In this document: positions 36,370 to 46,162 of the stretch, in pieces
Layout of the letters: each line of letters begins with the position of its first letter
Numbering within the stretch: position 1 is the first letter of the stretch
Source of the DNA: Rhodobacteraceae bacterium M382
GTDB lineage: Bacteria > Pseudomonadota > Alphaproteobacteria > Rhodobacterales > Rhodobacteraceae
Assembly (NCBI GenBank): GCA_025141015.1
Contig: CP081098.1
Location: 2,176,501-2,240,500 of the forward strand
Length of the DNA stretch: 64,000 nt
Reading direction: 5' to 3'
Notes under the pieces: generated by a model
Database searches by the model: none
What the model was told of the DNA's origin: nothing
The model's input: only the letters and a program-made list of their open reading frames with translations
Made by a program: the position numbers and the translations under genes

Positions 36370-39300
36370 ATGAAGATCGAAAGAAAATTTACCAAGGCCG
36401 GGCAGGATGCATATGCAGAGCTGGATTTCGCAGGTGTCACCTCGGAAATCCGCAACCCGGACGGCAGTATCGTCTTTCGACTCGAGAACATCGAGATTCC
36501 CACCAGCTGGAGCCAGGTCGCCAGCGATGTGATTGCCCAGAAGTATTTCCGCAAAGCGGGCGTCCCCAACAAGATCAAGACCGTGCGCGAAAAAGGTGTG
36601 CCCGAATTCCTGTGGCGGTCTGTTCCGGCCGAAAACAACACTGGATTTGGCGGCGAAACCTCGTCCAAGCAGGTGTTTGACCGTCTGGCAGGGGCCTGGA
36701 CCTATTGGGGCTGGAAGGGCGGCTATTTCACCACCGAAGAGGATGCCCGCGCCTATTTCGACGAAATGCGTTTTATGCTGGCCACGCAAAAGGCCGCGCC
36801 CAACAGCCCACAGTGGTTCAACACCGGCCTGCATTGGGCCTATGGCATCGACGGCCCGGCCCAAGGGCACCATTACGTCGACCACAAATCCGGCAAGCTG
36901 ACCAAATCCAAATCCTCCTATGAACATCCCCAACCGCACGCCTGTTTCATTCAGGGTGTGTCGGACGATCTGGTCAATGACGGCGGCATCATGGATCTGT
37001 GGGTGCGCGAGGCACGCCTGTTCAAATATGGGTCGGGGACGGGCACCAACTTTAGCCACTTGCGTGCCGAAGGGGAATCTCTGTCCGGTGGCGGCAAATC
37101 GTCAGGCCTTATGGGGTTCCTGAAAATCGGTGACCGTGCTGCGGGTGCAATCAAATCGGGCGGGACCACCCGGCGCGCAGCCAAGATGGTGATCGTCGAC
37201 GCCGACCACCCCGATATCGAAGATTTCATCCAGTGGAAGGTGCTGGAAGAGCAAAAGGTTGCGTCGATCGTCGCGGGATCGAAAATGCACGAAAAGATGC
37301 TGAACGGCATCTTTGACGCAATCCGCACCTGGGACGGTGCCGAAGTCGATGCCTATGACCCGGCCAGCAACGACAGCCTGAAACAGGCGATCCGCGAAGC
37401 CAAAACGGTGATGATCCCGGAAACCTATATCAAACGGGTTCTGGATTATGCCAAACAGGGCCACACCAGCATCGAATTCCCGACCTATGACACCGATTGG
37501 GATTCGGAGGCCTATAATTCGGTTTCAGGGCAGAATTCGAACAACTCGATCCGGGTCACCAATGGGTTCCTGCACGCGGTGGAAAAAGACGCCGATTGGG
37601 AACTGATCAACCGCACGGATGGGCGTGTTTCCAAAACCGTCAAGGCGCGCGATCTGTGGGAAAAGGTCGGCCATGCAGCCTGGGCCTGTGCCGATCCGGG
37701 TATCCAGTACCACGATACGGTCAATGAATGGCACACATGCCCCGCCGATGGTGAAATTCGTGGTTCAAACCCCTGTTCGGAATACATGTTCCTGGATGAC
37801 ACCGCCTGTAACCTGGCGTCGATGAACCTGCTGACCTTTCTCAAGGACGGCAAGTTCCAGGCCGAGGATTACATGCATGCGTCGCGTCTGTGGACCGTGA
37901 CCCTGGAAATCAGCGTGATGATGGCGCAATTCCCGTCCAAGGAAATCGCGCAGCTGTCTTATGACTTCCGCACGCTGGGTCTGGGCTATGCCAATATCGG
38001 CGGTCTGTTGATGAATATGGGCTACAGCTATGACAGCGACGAGGGACGCGCCCTGTGTGGCACCCTGACCGCGATCATGACGGGCGTCGCCTATGCCACC
38101 AGCGCCGAAATCGCCCGCGAATTGGGCCCGTTTGCGGGCTATAAACGCAACGCCGACAACATGCTGCGGGTCATCCGCAACCATCGCAATGCGGCCTATG
38201 GCGCGTCGGATGGCTACGAAGATCTGGCCATCAAACCCGTACCGCTGGATCAGGGGAATTGCCCGGATCCGCGTCTGGTCGAACTGGCCATGGGCGCCTG
38301 GGACGAGGCGCTGGCTCTGGGCGAAAAACACGGGTTCCGCAACGCGCAGGCCACAGTGATCGCGCCGACCGGCACCATCGGGTTGGTGATGGATTGTGAC
38401 ACCACCGGAATCGAGCCCGATTTCGCGTTGGTCAAGTTCAAGAAGCTCGCCGGTGGCGGTTATTTCAAGATCATCAACCGCTCGGTGCCGGCTGCCTTGG
38501 AAAAACAGGGCTATTCCAGCGCCCAGATCGAAGAGATCATCGGCTATGCGGTGGGTCACGGCACCATCGGCAATGCGCCTGCGATCAACCATACCTCGCT
38601 GGCCGGGCATGGCTTTGGCCCCAACGAGCTGCGCAAGATCGACGAAGCGTTGGAAAGCGCCTTTGACATCCGGTTCGTGTTCAACCAGTGGACTCTGGGC
38701 GAAGAATTCTGTTCCGGTGTGCTGGGCATTCCGGCGACCAAGCTGAACGATCCCACGTTTGACCTGCTGCGCCACCTGGGGTTCACCCGGGCCGACATCG
38801 AGGCCGCCAACGACCACGTTTGCGGAACCATGACGTTGGAAGGCGCGCCGCATCTGAAGGAAGAGCATTATTCGATTTTCGACTGTGCCAACCCGTGCGG
38901 CAAAAAAGGCAAACGCTTCCTGAGCGTGAACAGCCATATCGACATGATGGCCGCCGCGCAGTCGTTTATTTCGGGGGCGATTTCGAAAACCATCAACATG
39001 CCCAATGATGCCACCATCGAAGATTGCCAGGCCGCGTACGAGCGCAGCTGGCAGATGGGGATCAAGGCCAATGCGCTGTACCGGGATGGCTCCAAGCTGA
39101 GCCAGCCGCTGGCAGCCGCGCTGGTTGAAGATGATGATGACGCCGCCGATATTCTGGAAACCGGATCGCAGCATGAAAAGGCTGCGGTACTGGCCGAAAA
39201 GATCGTCGAAAAGGTGGTGGTCAAGGAGATCATCAAATCGCACCGTGAAAAGATGCCTCACCGCCGCAAGGGGTACACCCAAAAGGCGGTTGTGGGTGGT

Positions 39301-40020
39301 CACAAGGTCTATCTGCGCACCGGCGAATACGAAGGTGGCACCCTGGGCGAAATCTTTATCGACATGCACAAGGAAGGCGCCGGTTTCCGGGCGATGATGA
39401 ACAACTTTGCCATCGCCGTGTCCGTAGGCCTGCAATACGGCGTGCCGCTGGAGGAATTCGTCGACGCCTTTACCTTTACCAAATTCGAACCGGCCGGGAT
39501 GGTTCAGGGCAATGACAGCATCAAAAATGCCACTTCGATTCTGGACTATGTGTTCCGCGAATTGGCGGTGTCCTATCTGGACCGCACCGATCTGGCGCAT
39601 GTGAAACCTCAGGGGGCCACATTCGACGATCTGGGCCGTGGCGAGGAAGAGGGCGTGTCAAACGTGTCCGAGCTGAGCGAAACCGCCGCCACCAAATCGC
39701 TGGAAGTGCTGAAACAGATTTCGTCGACCGGATACCTGCGCAAACGGCTGCCCCAGGAGCTGGTTGTGCTGCAAGGCGGGCAGGGGGCCACGGCGCTGAA
39801 CAGTGCGGTCGATCCCGAAGCGGCGTTGCAGGCATTGGTACCGGAAACCAACCCGGCCCCGGCCGCCGTCGCAGCCCCTCTCAGCATGGATGCCCGCGCC
39901 AAGGCCAAGATGCAGGGATACGAGGGCGAAGCCTGCGGCGAATGCGGAAACTACACGCTGGTGCGCAATGGCACCTGTATGAAATGCAACACCTGCGGTG
40001 CAACCAGCGGGTGTAGCTGA
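36370..40020 (+). CDS. nrdJ: Adenosylcobalamin-dependent ribonucleotide reductase (class II)
   Basis: Reduces ribonucleotides to deoxyribonucleotides with coenzyme B12, without needing oxygen. From the ATG at 36370 it has 1216 residues. Visible: N-terminal substrate region ([15 protein letters not shown]), the active-site stretch [21 protein letters not shown] region with PCSE motif (about residue 469), [13 protein letters not shown], a linker (about 915-965) rich in Glu/Lys, a TSCPD-type domain (about 985-1080) and a C-terminal zinc-ribbon [18 protein letters not shown] tail. The in-frame extension to 36232 has no support. Its presence implies the cell makes or imports cobalamin. Confidence 0.96.
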   Translation: MKIERKFTKAGQDAYAELDFAGVTSEIRNPDGSIVFRLENIEIPTSWSQVASDVIAQKYFRKAGVPNKIKTVREKGVPEFLWRSVPAENNTGFGGETSSKQVFDRLAGAWTYWGWKGGYFTTEEDARAYFDEMRFMLATQKAAPNSPQWFNTGLHWAYGIDGPAQGHHYVDHKSGKLTKSKSSYEHPQPHACFIQGVSDDLVNDGGIMDLWVREARLFKYGSGTGTNFSHLRAEGESLSGGGKSSGLMGFLKIGDRAAGAIKSGGTTRRAAKMVIVDADHPDIEDFIQWKVLEEQKVASIVAGSKMHEKMLNGIFDAIRTWDGAEVDAYDPASNDSLKQAIREAKTVMIPETYIKRVLDYAKQGHTSIEFPTYDTDWDSEAYNSVSGQNSNNSIRVTNGFLHAVEKDADWELINRTDGRVSKTVKARDLWEKVGHAAWACADPGIQYHDTVNEWHTCPADGEIRGSNPCSEYMFLDDTACNLASMNLLTFLKDGKFQAEDYMHASRLWTVTLEISVMMAQFPSKEIAQLSYDFRTLGLGYANIGGLLMNMGYSYDSDEGRALCGTLTAIMTGVAYATSAEIARELGPFAGYKRNADNMLRVIRNHRNAAYGASDGYEDLAIKPVPLDQGNCPDPRLVELAMGAWDEALALGEKHGFRNAQATVIAPTGTIGLVMDCDTTGIEPDFALVKFKKLAGGGYFKIINRSVPAALEKQGYSSAQIEEIIGYAVGHGTIGNAPAINHTSLAGHGFGPNELRKIDEALESAFDIRFVFNQWTLGEEFCSGVLGIPATKLNDPTFDLLRHLGFTRADIEAANDHVCGTMTLEGAPHLKEEHYSIFDCANPCGKKGKRFLSVNSHIDMMAAAQSFISGAISKTINMPNDATIEDCQAAYERSWQMGIKANALYRDGSKLSQPLAAALVEDDDDAADILETGSQHEKAAVLAEKIVEKVVVKEIIKSHREKMPHRRKGYTQKAVVGGHKVYLRTGEYEGGTLGEIFIDMHKEGAGFRAMMNNFAIAVSVGLQYGVPLEEFVDAFTFTKFEPAGMVQGNDSIKNATSILDYVFRELAVSYLDRTDLAHVKPQGATFDDLGRGEEEGVSNVSELSETAATKSLEVLKQISSTGYLRKRLPQELVVLQGGQGATALNSAVDPEAALQALVPETNPAPAAVAAPLSMDARAKAKMQGYEGEACGECGNYTLVRNGTCMKCNTCGATSGCS

Positions 40021-40547
40021 CGACATCGCGTCCGCGCGGACGTGTAGGGGATCAAAGGTCACAGGCCGATGTCCCCGACGAACTCGGAGAGCAGGGGTGC
40101 ATCCCACCCGGTCTCTCCAAACACTCAGGGTGGGGCGGAATCCAGTCCTTCTCACTCTCTCACGGGGCGGGTGCGCTCGCCCCCGACGACGTCCAGGCCG
40201 CAGGCAAAAAAACACCGGGCGGTCAACGAATAGAGCCTGGATGGCGAAACTAGGGGGAGCTTCGGCTCCCTTTTCTTTTTTGCCTGTGCCGACTCGGGTT
40301 TTGGTGCCCCTGTCGGGCGTTTTGAGCAAGACCTTGCCAGACCGACCATCCAAACCCTGTGTCAAACCGCCGAGCCATTTTCAGCCGACTTGGCTGTGCG
40401 GGTTGCCGCAAGGGAAACAGGGCGAATCCGGCAGAGATCGGCAGGAAATTCGACCTGAGGGCCGTGCCGGGTGTCGGCCCGGATCAGACATGGTCATGTC
40501 GGTCTTGTCCAACAGACGGACACACCAACAATCTGGAGAGTACCAAA
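40021..40547. other. Non-coding stretch after nrdJ
   Basis: About 530 bases with only Arg-rich, unsupported frames. It contains a strong terminator 235 bases after the nrdJ stop, implying a long nrdJ 3' UTR or an independent small RNA ending there. The last 60 bases carry the ribosome site of the EF-hand gene. Confidence 0.5.
40255..40281 (+). terminator. Rho-independent terminator downstream of nrdJ
   Basis: Stem GGGAGC / GCTCCC closed by a stable TTCG tetraloop (40255-40270), followed by TTTTCTTTTTT. Confidence 0.92.
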
Positions 40548-40793
40548 ATGAAACGTTTGACCATGCCCGCCGTAACCGCCCTGATCCTCGGCCTTCCGAC
40601 ATTGGGCTGGGCGTCTACGGCCGCCGATGCCAATGCCGATGGCGTGCTGAGCCTGGAAGAGGTGATGGTTGCCCACCCCGAAATCAACCCCGAAACCTTT
40701 GCCAGCATGGACGCCAATGACGATGGCGTTCTGGACGCTGACGAAGTCGCCGTGGCTCAGGAAGCAGGTCTGTTGCCAGCCACGGACGGCTAA
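40548..40793 (+). CDS. Small exported EF-hand protein
   Basis: 81 residues: a signal peptide to about ALGWAS-type cleavage (residue 23), then two EF-hand calcium loops, DANADGVLSLEE (about 28-39) and DANDDGVLDADE (about 56-67). The start has GGAGAG 8 bases upstream. Probably a periplasmic calcium-binding protein; role unknown. A predicted structured RNA begins 31 bases after its stop. Confidence 0.85.
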   Translation: MKRLTMPAVTALILGLPTLGWASTAADANADGVLSLEEVMVAHPEINPETFASMDANDDGVLDADEVAVAQEAGLLPATDG

Positions 40794-40823
40794 GACACCC
40801 AAACCCACTCACGGTTGCAACAA

Positions 40824-40919
40824 GACCAGAGAGCAGCAGCTAGCGTATTGCCGACCCCCAGTTCAACCGGCAATCGAATCTCTGGTCGGTCACAGGGCGC
40901 GATTCTGTCGCGCCCTGTG
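40824..40919 (+). ncRNA. Candidate structured RNA (three helices)
   Basis: Three perfect stems in 96 bases: P1 GACCAGAGA / TCTCTGGTC (40824-40832, 40879-40887), P2 ATTGCCG / CGGCAAT nested inside it (40847-40853, 40868-40874), and P3 CACAGGGCGCGA / TCGCGCCCTGTG (40891-40902, 40908-40919), a 12-base stem with a 5-base loop. No T-tract follows P3. It lies between the EF-hand gene and a methyltransferase gene. Strand is assumed from the neighbours; no known RNA family is recognised. Confidence 0.5.
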
Positions 40920-40938
40920 GTGTTGGGCAACCACCTCT

Positions 40939-40965
40939 TGCCAATCGGGCCCCTGCCAATCGGGC
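40939..40965. repeat. Tandem 12-base direct repeat
   Basis: TGCCAATCGGGC occurs at 40939-40950 and 40954-40965 with a 3-base spacer, about 75 bases upstream of the methyltransferase start. Could be a regulator site or a slip duplication. Confidence 0.6.
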
Positions 40966-41040
40966 GGGCCGCCCATTTCCTGCTGGCCCCTTTGGCCCTG
41001 ATGGTGCATGTAAAAGAACGCTCACTACTCAGGTCCGTTC

Positions 41041-41751
41041 ATGTCCCGACTAAAAAATCACGCCGCCCGCGATCAATGGATTCAAACCACGCTGCGCGCG
41101 TTACCGGCAGGGAGCAGCCTGTTGGATGTGGGGGCTGGGGAATGCGCCTACAAACCGTTCTGTGATCATCTGGATTACCTGGCCCAGGATATTGCCGAAT
41201 ACGACGGTGCCGGCGATGGCGTCGGGTTGCATACCGGTGAATGGGACACGTCGCGGCTCGACTTTGTGTGCGATCTGTATGACATTCCCGAAGACCGTCA
41301 ATTCGACACGGTGTTCTGTTCCGAAGTTCTGGAACATGTGGTTGATCCGGTGCGTGCCATTGAAAAAATGGCCCGGTTGACCAAACCGGGTGGGCAGATG
41401 ATCCTGACCGCGCCGTTCAATTCGCTGACCCATTTCGCGCCCTACCACTATTGCACCGGATTTTCGCAGTATTTTTACAAGCTGCATCTTGAGCGGTTGG
41501 GGTTCGAACTGCGTGAATTGACCGCCAACGGCGGGTTCTTCGATGTGATGGACCAGGAATTGGGACGGGTCACCCGGACCCGCAAACAGTTCAAGGCCGG
41601 CCCACGGGAGCCGTTGACCTGGCTGTTGACGTCCTTGGCGCGGCTGAATGTGCGGCTGATTGCGGCGCTGGATGGGGGACGCATGGACCGTCGTTCCGCT
41701 CAGCTGCAGACCTTTGGTTGGCATGTGATTGCACAAAAGAAAAAAGCCTGA
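41041..41751 (+). CDS. Class I SAM-dependent methyltransferase
   Basis: 236 residues with the SAM-binding motif I LLDVGAGECAY (about 25-35), the motif II acidic loop, and FDTVFCSEVLEHV (motif IV, about 95-107), followed by PGGQMILTAPF. Methyltransf_11-type; such proteins in this setting often act on quinones, lipids or sugars. The substrate is unknown. A terminator-like hairpin overlaps its stop codon. Confidence 0.83.
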   Translation: MSRLKNHAARDQWIQTTLRALPAGSSLLDVGAGECAYKPFCDHLDYLAQDIAEYDGAGDGVGLHTGEWDTSRLDFVCDLYDIPEDRQFDTVFCSEVLEHVVDPVRAIEKMARLTKPGGQMILTAPFNSLTHFAPYHYCTGFSQYFYKLHLERLGFELRELTANGGFFDVMDQELGRVTRTRKQFKAGPREPLTWLLTSLARLNVRLIAALDGGRMDRRSAQLQTFGWHVIAQKKKA

Positions 41752-41762
41752 CGGCTTCTTTT
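41738..41762 (+). terminator. Terminator overlapping the methyltransferase stop
   Basis: AAGCC-TGAC-GGCTT (41744-41748, 41753-41757) flanked by an A-run and followed by CTTTTC. The loop includes the stop codon TGA. Confidence 0.6.
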
Positions 41763-41787
41763 CATCTTGCCAATAAAACTCCGGGGG
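41755..41787 (-). repeat. Dispersed intergenic repeat, copy B
   Basis: Read on the minus strand: CCCCCGGAGTTTTATTGGC followed by AAGATGAAAAGAAG. Next to it is a hairpin GCGGGGG / CCCCCGC (41789-41795, 41800-41806), the same repeat-plus-hairpin layout as copies C and D. Confidence 0.6.
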
Positions 41788-41849
41788 TGCGGGGGCTGGC
41801 CCCCGCGACCTGATCTGCTGCGCAGGAATGACCTGCACAGCAGAACGTC

Positions 41850-43400
41850 TTAAGACGGCAGGTGAATGTTGAATGCCTGACGCAGGGCCATGTCCAACTC
41901 TGCATCGAATCGCGCCGGGGCGCGTTGGCTCAGGATCTGTTCTTTTTTGGCGATTGCCTTTTGGATCAGATCGGGTTTGCCAATTTCAACCCATTCCTTG
42001 GGTGAGGTCCGGTCGCCCAGCGAGGGGTAAACAAAATCCTGCTGCATGCGGCCAAGGGTTTGCTCAGTCCCCAGATAGTGGCCAGGGCCATTCAGACACA
42101 CGTCCGCGATCTGATCCAGTGCCAGGGTGTCATCGCTGACCTCAATCCCACGCACACAGCGCATCGCCTGGCCCAGCAAATCGTCGCTCAGGATCAGGGA
42201 TTCCAGGCAGAAGCCCAGCAACGAGGCATGCATGCCAGCCGCTTCGTAGACCATGTTCAATCCCGACAGACCCGCCATGACAGCAGAACACATCTGCTCC
42301 CACCCGGCCTGCATGTCTGGCAGTTTGGAATCGGCTGCACCCGCCGCCGCACCACCGGGCAGGTCATAAAACGCATGCATCTGGGCACAACCCGCCGTCA
42401 GCAATGCCTGTTCGCCTGACCCGACAGTCATCGCACCGGTGCGCAAATCCAGACCAAAGGGCCAGGTGCCAACGATCGCAGGCGCGCCGGGTTTCACGGC
42501 GTTTACATAAACCAGCCCGGCCAGACATTCGGCCACGGCCTGTACGATCGCACCCGCAGTGGTTGACGGAGCAGTTGCACCCGCCATACCTGCGGACAGC
42601 AGCAACACGGGCATGCCCGCCTTGATGCATTCCTCCATGACCTCGCAGCTTTCGGTCGCGAATTTCATCGGTGGAACGACAAAGCAGTTCGAATTCGACA
42701 CAAACGGACGTTCGCGCCATTTGTCTTCGCCCCCGGCGATCATGTGCAGCATTTCCACGGCTGGTGCCACATAGCTGGGATCGGTGAACGAGGTGCCGAC
42801 GTGTTTGAAGGTGCCCGAACACGCAGCATAGATGGTGTTCAGATCCATTTCCCGGTTATCCAGGATATCGCGGCACACCATCGGGCGCTGAACGAAATGG
42901 ATATTGTCCAGATGGTCACAGATGCGGGCGGCGTCATGCAAATCCTGGACCGTCGAATCGCGGTAATCCCGCCCGTGCACGTCAACGATGGACACTGCCG
43001 CGCCGGCGGTGCCGTAGTGTACCTTGTTGCCGGACAGATCCAGATCGGTTTTGCCGTCGCGGCTGTAGAGCGTGACAGACCGATTGGCCATGGCCAGCGT
43101 ATCTTCGACCAACGCACGTGGAAAACGGATGCGCCCGTCTTCGCCCAGGGTGCATCCGGCGGCGGTCAGATACTCGACACCGCTTTGCGGGGCGTCTGCC
43201 AGACCGATGGTTTCCAGCGCATCCAGCGCGGCATGGTGAATGCGCAGGACCTGTTCGTCGCTCAACGGTTTGTAGGTGCCGCCTTCCATGCCGGGGCGAA
43301 TTGGGCGCAGGTGGTCGGGCAGGGCGGTGGCACGGGCGGAACGGCGTGCGGCGCGACCGCCTCCACGTGCTGGTTTTCCTGAGGGAGTCTGAGTGTTCAT
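41850..43400 (-). CDS. MttB-family methylamine/betaine methyltransferase, pyrrolysine-free
   Basis: 516 residues of the trimethylamine methyltransferase (MttB) superfamily, read through without an in-frame TAG, so it is the non-pyrrolysine type. Known non-Pyl members (MtgB, MtpB, MtcB) demethylate quaternary amines such as glycine betaine using a corrinoid protein. Visible: the N-terminal Arg/Gly-rich lead (about 1-30), HVGTSFTDPSYV, MPVLLLSAGMAGATAP and GPGHYLGTEQTL near the C-terminus. The start ATG at 43400 is chosen; the frame extends to 43493 through a low-complexity stretch. No corrinoid protein or reactivase is nearby. Unlinked to the second MttB-like gene at 59.5 kb. Confidence 0.87.
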   Translation of the reverse strand: MNTQTPSGKPARGGGRAARRSARATALPDHLRPIRPGMEGGTYKPLSDEQVLRIHHAALDALETIGLADAPQSGVEYLTAAGCTLGEDGRIRFPRALVEDTLAMANRSVTLYSRDGKTDLDLSGNKVHYGTAGAAVSIVDVHGRDYRDSTVQDLHDAARICDHLDNIHFVQRPMVCRDILDNREMDLNTIYAACSGTFKHVGTSFTDPSYVAPAVEMLHMIAGGEDKWRERPFVSNSNCFVVPPMKFATESCEVMEECIKAGMPVLLLSAGMAGATAPSTTAGAIVQAVAECLAGLVYVNAVKPGAPAIVGTWPFGLDLRTGAMTVGSGEQALLTAGCAQMHAFYDLPGGAAAGAADSKLPDMQAGWEQMCSAVMAGLSGLNMVYEAAGMHASLLGFCLESLILSDDLLGQAMRCVRGIEVSDDTLALDQIADVCLNGPGHYLGTEQTLGRMQQDFVYPSLGDRTSPKEWVEIGKPDLIQKAIAKKEQILSQRAPARFDAELDMALRQAFNIHLPS

Positions 43401-43793
43401 TGAAGAGCCTGTCGTCAGATGGGATTGTTTTGTGTGTGTGGTCGGATCACACCAATGTCGGCCGTCCCCGCGCCGCACGTCCCCGCGCCGCACCGATTGT
43501 GCGGTAGACTAGGCTGACAAAACACCGTTCACCCTGCATGGAACCCCCTGTTTAGGAGGTCGATAATAAATCCGGGAAACGGCGGATCTAGTCCATTTGC
43601 GACCTGAGTGAAAATACCGACATTTTTTTCACTTAGGAACATGGTTAAGAATACTTGGGGTTTTTGCCAGGAAAATTTCCAGGAGACCTTTATAAGGTAT
43701 TGTAATTGTTTGGGTTTGCCGATTTTTCATTTTGATCTGAGAAACCTTTCCTTAAGGAGTCATGCCCAAAATCAACGGGAAGGAGACTCAAAC
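43401..43793. other. AT-rich leader region
   Basis: About 390 bases between mttB-like and the small exported-protein gene. From 43621 to 43740 the GC content is about 34% by count, far below the flanking genes. It holds a 12-base inverted repeat (43603-43637), a GGAAA-A-TTTCC dyad near 43671-43681, and two AAGGAG sites. No gene is supported. Confidence 0.6.
43603..43637. promoter_or_regulatory. Inverted repeat in AT-rich leader
   Basis: Arms CCTGAGTGAAAA (43603-43614) and TTTTCACTTAGG (43626-43637) pair over 12 bases with one G-T around an 11-base loop. Could be a regulator site or terminator. Confidence 0.45.
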
Positions 43794-44312
43794 GTGGCGA
43801 TACGTGATCAGAGAGACCCCCGATCCATCATGGCGCGATTTGGCCGGATCGGTTGTATCGCTCTGGGGGTCGGGATCGGGGGCCTTGCCGGTATCGGAAC
43901 AGGCTCGGCCGAAGGGTGGCTGCCCACCTCAACGGTGACACCCGCGCACCTGAGTGTGGGCCAGCGGGCCGACATGCCCGGTGGGGATGCCGTGTTCGGG
44001 GTCATGCTGCGCCGGGGGGAGCCCCTGTTCCAGCACCACACAGGACAGGCGCGGTCCGTTAATCAGGTTGCTGTGGGGACACGCTTTGGGTCTGGGGCCC
44101 TGGCTGGCTTTGTCGGTGTTGGGTCGCCGTTGTCACCCAGTCATCACGGCCATTGGACGGAATTGCCGATGAGCCTGGGGTTTGATTATGTCCCCGCGCA
44201 GCGGGTTTTGTTCACGGGCGAAATCCTGTTTCCAGCCGAACAGTTCACCGGGCGTGCCCCGTCTGCACCTGGGGGGCATTCTGTTTTGCTGAGCGCGTCA
44301 TTTCGATTTTAG
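43794..44312 (+). CDS. Small exported protein, possible outer-membrane beta-barrel fragment
   Basis: 172 residues from a GTG at 43794 with AAGGAG 8 bases upstream. A signal-like segment (GCIALGVGIGGLAGIGTG, about 20-37) precedes a likely cleavage at GSAEG. The rest is Gly-rich with alternating hydrophobic residues and ends in LLSASFRF, the C-terminal Phe that outer membrane proteins use for assembly. An ATG at 43830 is an alternative start. The family is not recognised; the protein is small for a full barrel. Confidence 0.6.
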   Translation: MAIRDQRDPRSIMARFGRIGCIALGVGIGGLAGIGTGSAEGWLPTSTVTPAHLSVGQRADMPGGDAVFGVMLRRGEPLFQHHTGQARSVNQVAVGTRFGSGALAGFVGVGSPLSPSHHGHWTELPMSLGFDYVPAQRVLFTGEILFPAEQFTGRAPSAPGGHSVLLSASFRF

Positions 44313-44581
44313 ATACTGACAGAGACGGCCAGATCGCGGGCACAGGCGGAGAAGAGGGGCGGAACCGGGACGCGGACGGTGTGGGGGCACCCCGGCGTTT
44401 CATGGCAATTGTCTTGGCGTCCGCGAATAGCCGTGCTATTGCATCCCCATGAGACAGACAAACCGCCTCATTATCTGCTGCATTACCTGCTGAGCACATC
44501 AGCGGGCCGGTTTCTGTCGTTTTCATTTCCGAAACAAGTTGCTAAGCCCGCGCTGCGCGCAGCCTTGGGAAAGGAATTGTC
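44313..44581. other. Upstream region of cysS
   Basis: About 270 bases; apart from the AAAGGA ribosome site before cysS I see no gene, terminator or clear operator. Confidence 0.45.
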
Positions 44582-46066
44582 ATGGCCCCGTCCACCGCGA
44601 CGATCAAATTGTTGAATACAAAGACCCGCAAGAAGGAGGTCTTTGTGCCATTGGATCCGCAGAATGTGCGCATGTATGTCTGTGGCCCGACGGTCTATGA
44701 CCGGGCGCATCTGGGCAATGCCCGCCCGGTGGTGGTCTTTGACGTCCTGTATCGGTTGCTGCGCGAGACCTATGGCGCGGATCATGTCACCTATGCGCGG
44801 AACTTCACGGATGTGGATGACAAGATCAACGCCACCGCGCTGGCCCGCAAGGAAGCGGGTGCACCGGGAACGCTGGAAGAACTGGTTCACGAACGTTCGG
44901 ACGAGACCATCAGCTGGTACCTGAATGATATGGGCGAATTGGGTGTGCTGGAACCCAACCACATGCCGCGCGCAACCGAATACATCGCCCAGATGATCAC
45001 CATGATCCAAGAGCTGATTGCCAAGGGCCACGCCTATGCTGCCGAGGGTCATGTGCTGTTTGCGGTGGACAGCTGGCGAGAGGGCTATGGCAAGCTGTCG
45101 GGCCGGTCCGTCGATGACATGATTGCCGGCGCGCGGGTCGAAGTTGCACCCTACAAGAAGAATCCGATGGATTTTGTGTTGTGGAAGCCATCAACGGACG
45201 ATCTGCCCGGCTGGGACAGCCCGTGGGGACGGGGACGTCCGGGCTGGCATATCGAATGCTCGGCGATGTCGTTGGAGTTGCTGGGGGAAACCTTTGACAT
45301 CCACGGCGGCGGCAATGATCTGATGTTCCCGCATCATGAAAACGAGATTGCGCAAAGCTGCTGTGCGCATGGGGATGACAGTTTTGCGCAGGTGTGGCTG
45401 CACAACGAGATGCTGCAGGTCGAGGGCAAGAAGATGTCCAAATCTCTGGGCAATTTCTTTACCGTGCGGGATCTGTTGGAACAGGGTATCCCCGGCGAGG
45501 TGATCCGGTTTGTGTTCCTGTCGACCCATTACCGCAAACCGATGGACTGGACGACACAAAAAGCAAGAGAAGCTGCTCGCGAGCTGGATTACTGGGCAAC
45601 GACGTTGTCGTGCGATCCTGAACTTCTAAATACGCCCTTGTCATCGGTTAGTCCGGATCAGCAAGTTGTCGAAGCACTTTGCGATGATCTGAACACATCT
45701 TTGGCGCTTACGAAATTGAAATCAATTGCGAAATTTGTCGATAATAGCCTTGAGTATTTGGAATTATCCGATGCGGACCAGTTAAATGAGCGACGCGTAT
45801 TCGTTGCAAGTGCTTCACTTCTAGGCTTTGATCTTTTGGACCTTGCTCGTCGAGTGAATGACCGGCTGTCAGTTAAGGATCTGGAATATTATACGCTGTC
45901 CCTTGTGCAAGCTAGGATTGAAGCCCGGGAAAGTAAGGACTTCTCGGAAATTGATCGCTTGAAAACTGCTTTTGTGGCAGCAGGTCTCGAAGTGCGAATG
46001 ACCAAGGATGCCATCGAGTTGATACCCGGGCCAGATTTCGATCTCACCAAGCTGGAGGGGCTGTGA
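44582..46066 (+). CDS. cysS: Cysteine-tRNA ligase
   Basis: Charges tRNA-Cys. 494 residues with the zinc and HIGH-like motifs ([19 protein letters not shown]), the [19 protein letters not shown] block and [12 protein letters not shown]. The frame is intact, but the 3' part (about 45590-46000) is compositionally unlike the rest: about 46% GC by count against 50-70% per line upstream, with frequent CTT, CTA, TTA and CGA codons. This fits replacement of the C-terminal anticodon-binding region by a foreign allele through recombination. AAAGGA precedes the start. Confidence 0.95.
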   Translation: MAPSTATIKLLNTKTRKKEVFVPLDPQNVRMYVCGPTVYDRAHLGNARPVVVFDVLYRLLRETYGADHVTYARNFTDVDDKINATALARKEAGAPGTLEELVHERSDETISWYLNDMGELGVLEPNHMPRATEYIAQMITMIQELIAKGHAYAAEGHVLFAVDSWREGYGKLSGRSVDDMIAGARVEVAPYKKNPMDFVLWKPSTDDLPGWDSPWGRGRPGWHIECSAMSLELLGETFDIHGGGNDLMFPHHENEIAQSCCAHGDDSFAQVWLHNEMLQVEGKKMSKSLGNFFTVRDLLEQGIPGEVIRFVFLSTHYRKPMDWTTQKAREAARELDYWATTLSCDPELLNTPLSSVSPDQQVVEALCDDLNTSLALTKLKSIAKFVDNSLEYLELSDADQLNERRVFVASASLLGFDLLDLARRVNDRLSVKDLEYYTLSLVQARIEARESKDFSEIDRLKTAFVAAGLEVRMTKDAIELIPGPDFDLTKLEGL

Positions 46067-46083
46067 TGGGTTTGACCGGAACA

Positions 46084-46102
46084 GGGGGGCTGTCTGCCCC
46101 CC
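46084..46102 (+). terminator. Hairpin after cysS
   Basis: GGGGGGC / GCCCCCC (46084-46090, 46096-46102), followed by a second GATCGC-AG-GCGATC hairpin (46103-46116). No T-tract; both sit directly before repeat copy D. Confidence 0.5.
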
Positions 46103-46117
46103 GATCGCAGGCGATCT

Positions 46118-46147
46118 CCCCCCGAGGATATTTTGGGCCATGTGAAG
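46118..46147 (+). repeat. Dispersed intergenic repeat, copy D
   Basis: CCCCCCGAGGATATTTTGGG followed by CCATGTGAAG, matching the other copies. It runs into the leader of the citramalate synthase gene, 16 bases before the start codon. Confidence 0.6.
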
Positions 46148-46162
46148 CAGGGGAGACAGCGC

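Noticed and set aside
37765-39600. 611-codon open frame antisense to nrdJ
   Set aside because: Shadow of nrdJ codon usage; no ribosome site or recognisable domains.
39998-40720. 240-codon frame after nrdJ
   Set aside because: Arg-rich composition, begins inside nrdJ and overlaps the EF-hand gene in another frame.
41850-43400. Pyrrolysine-containing true trimethylamine methyltransferase
   Set aside because: The frame has no internal TAG codon; no pyl genes are seen.
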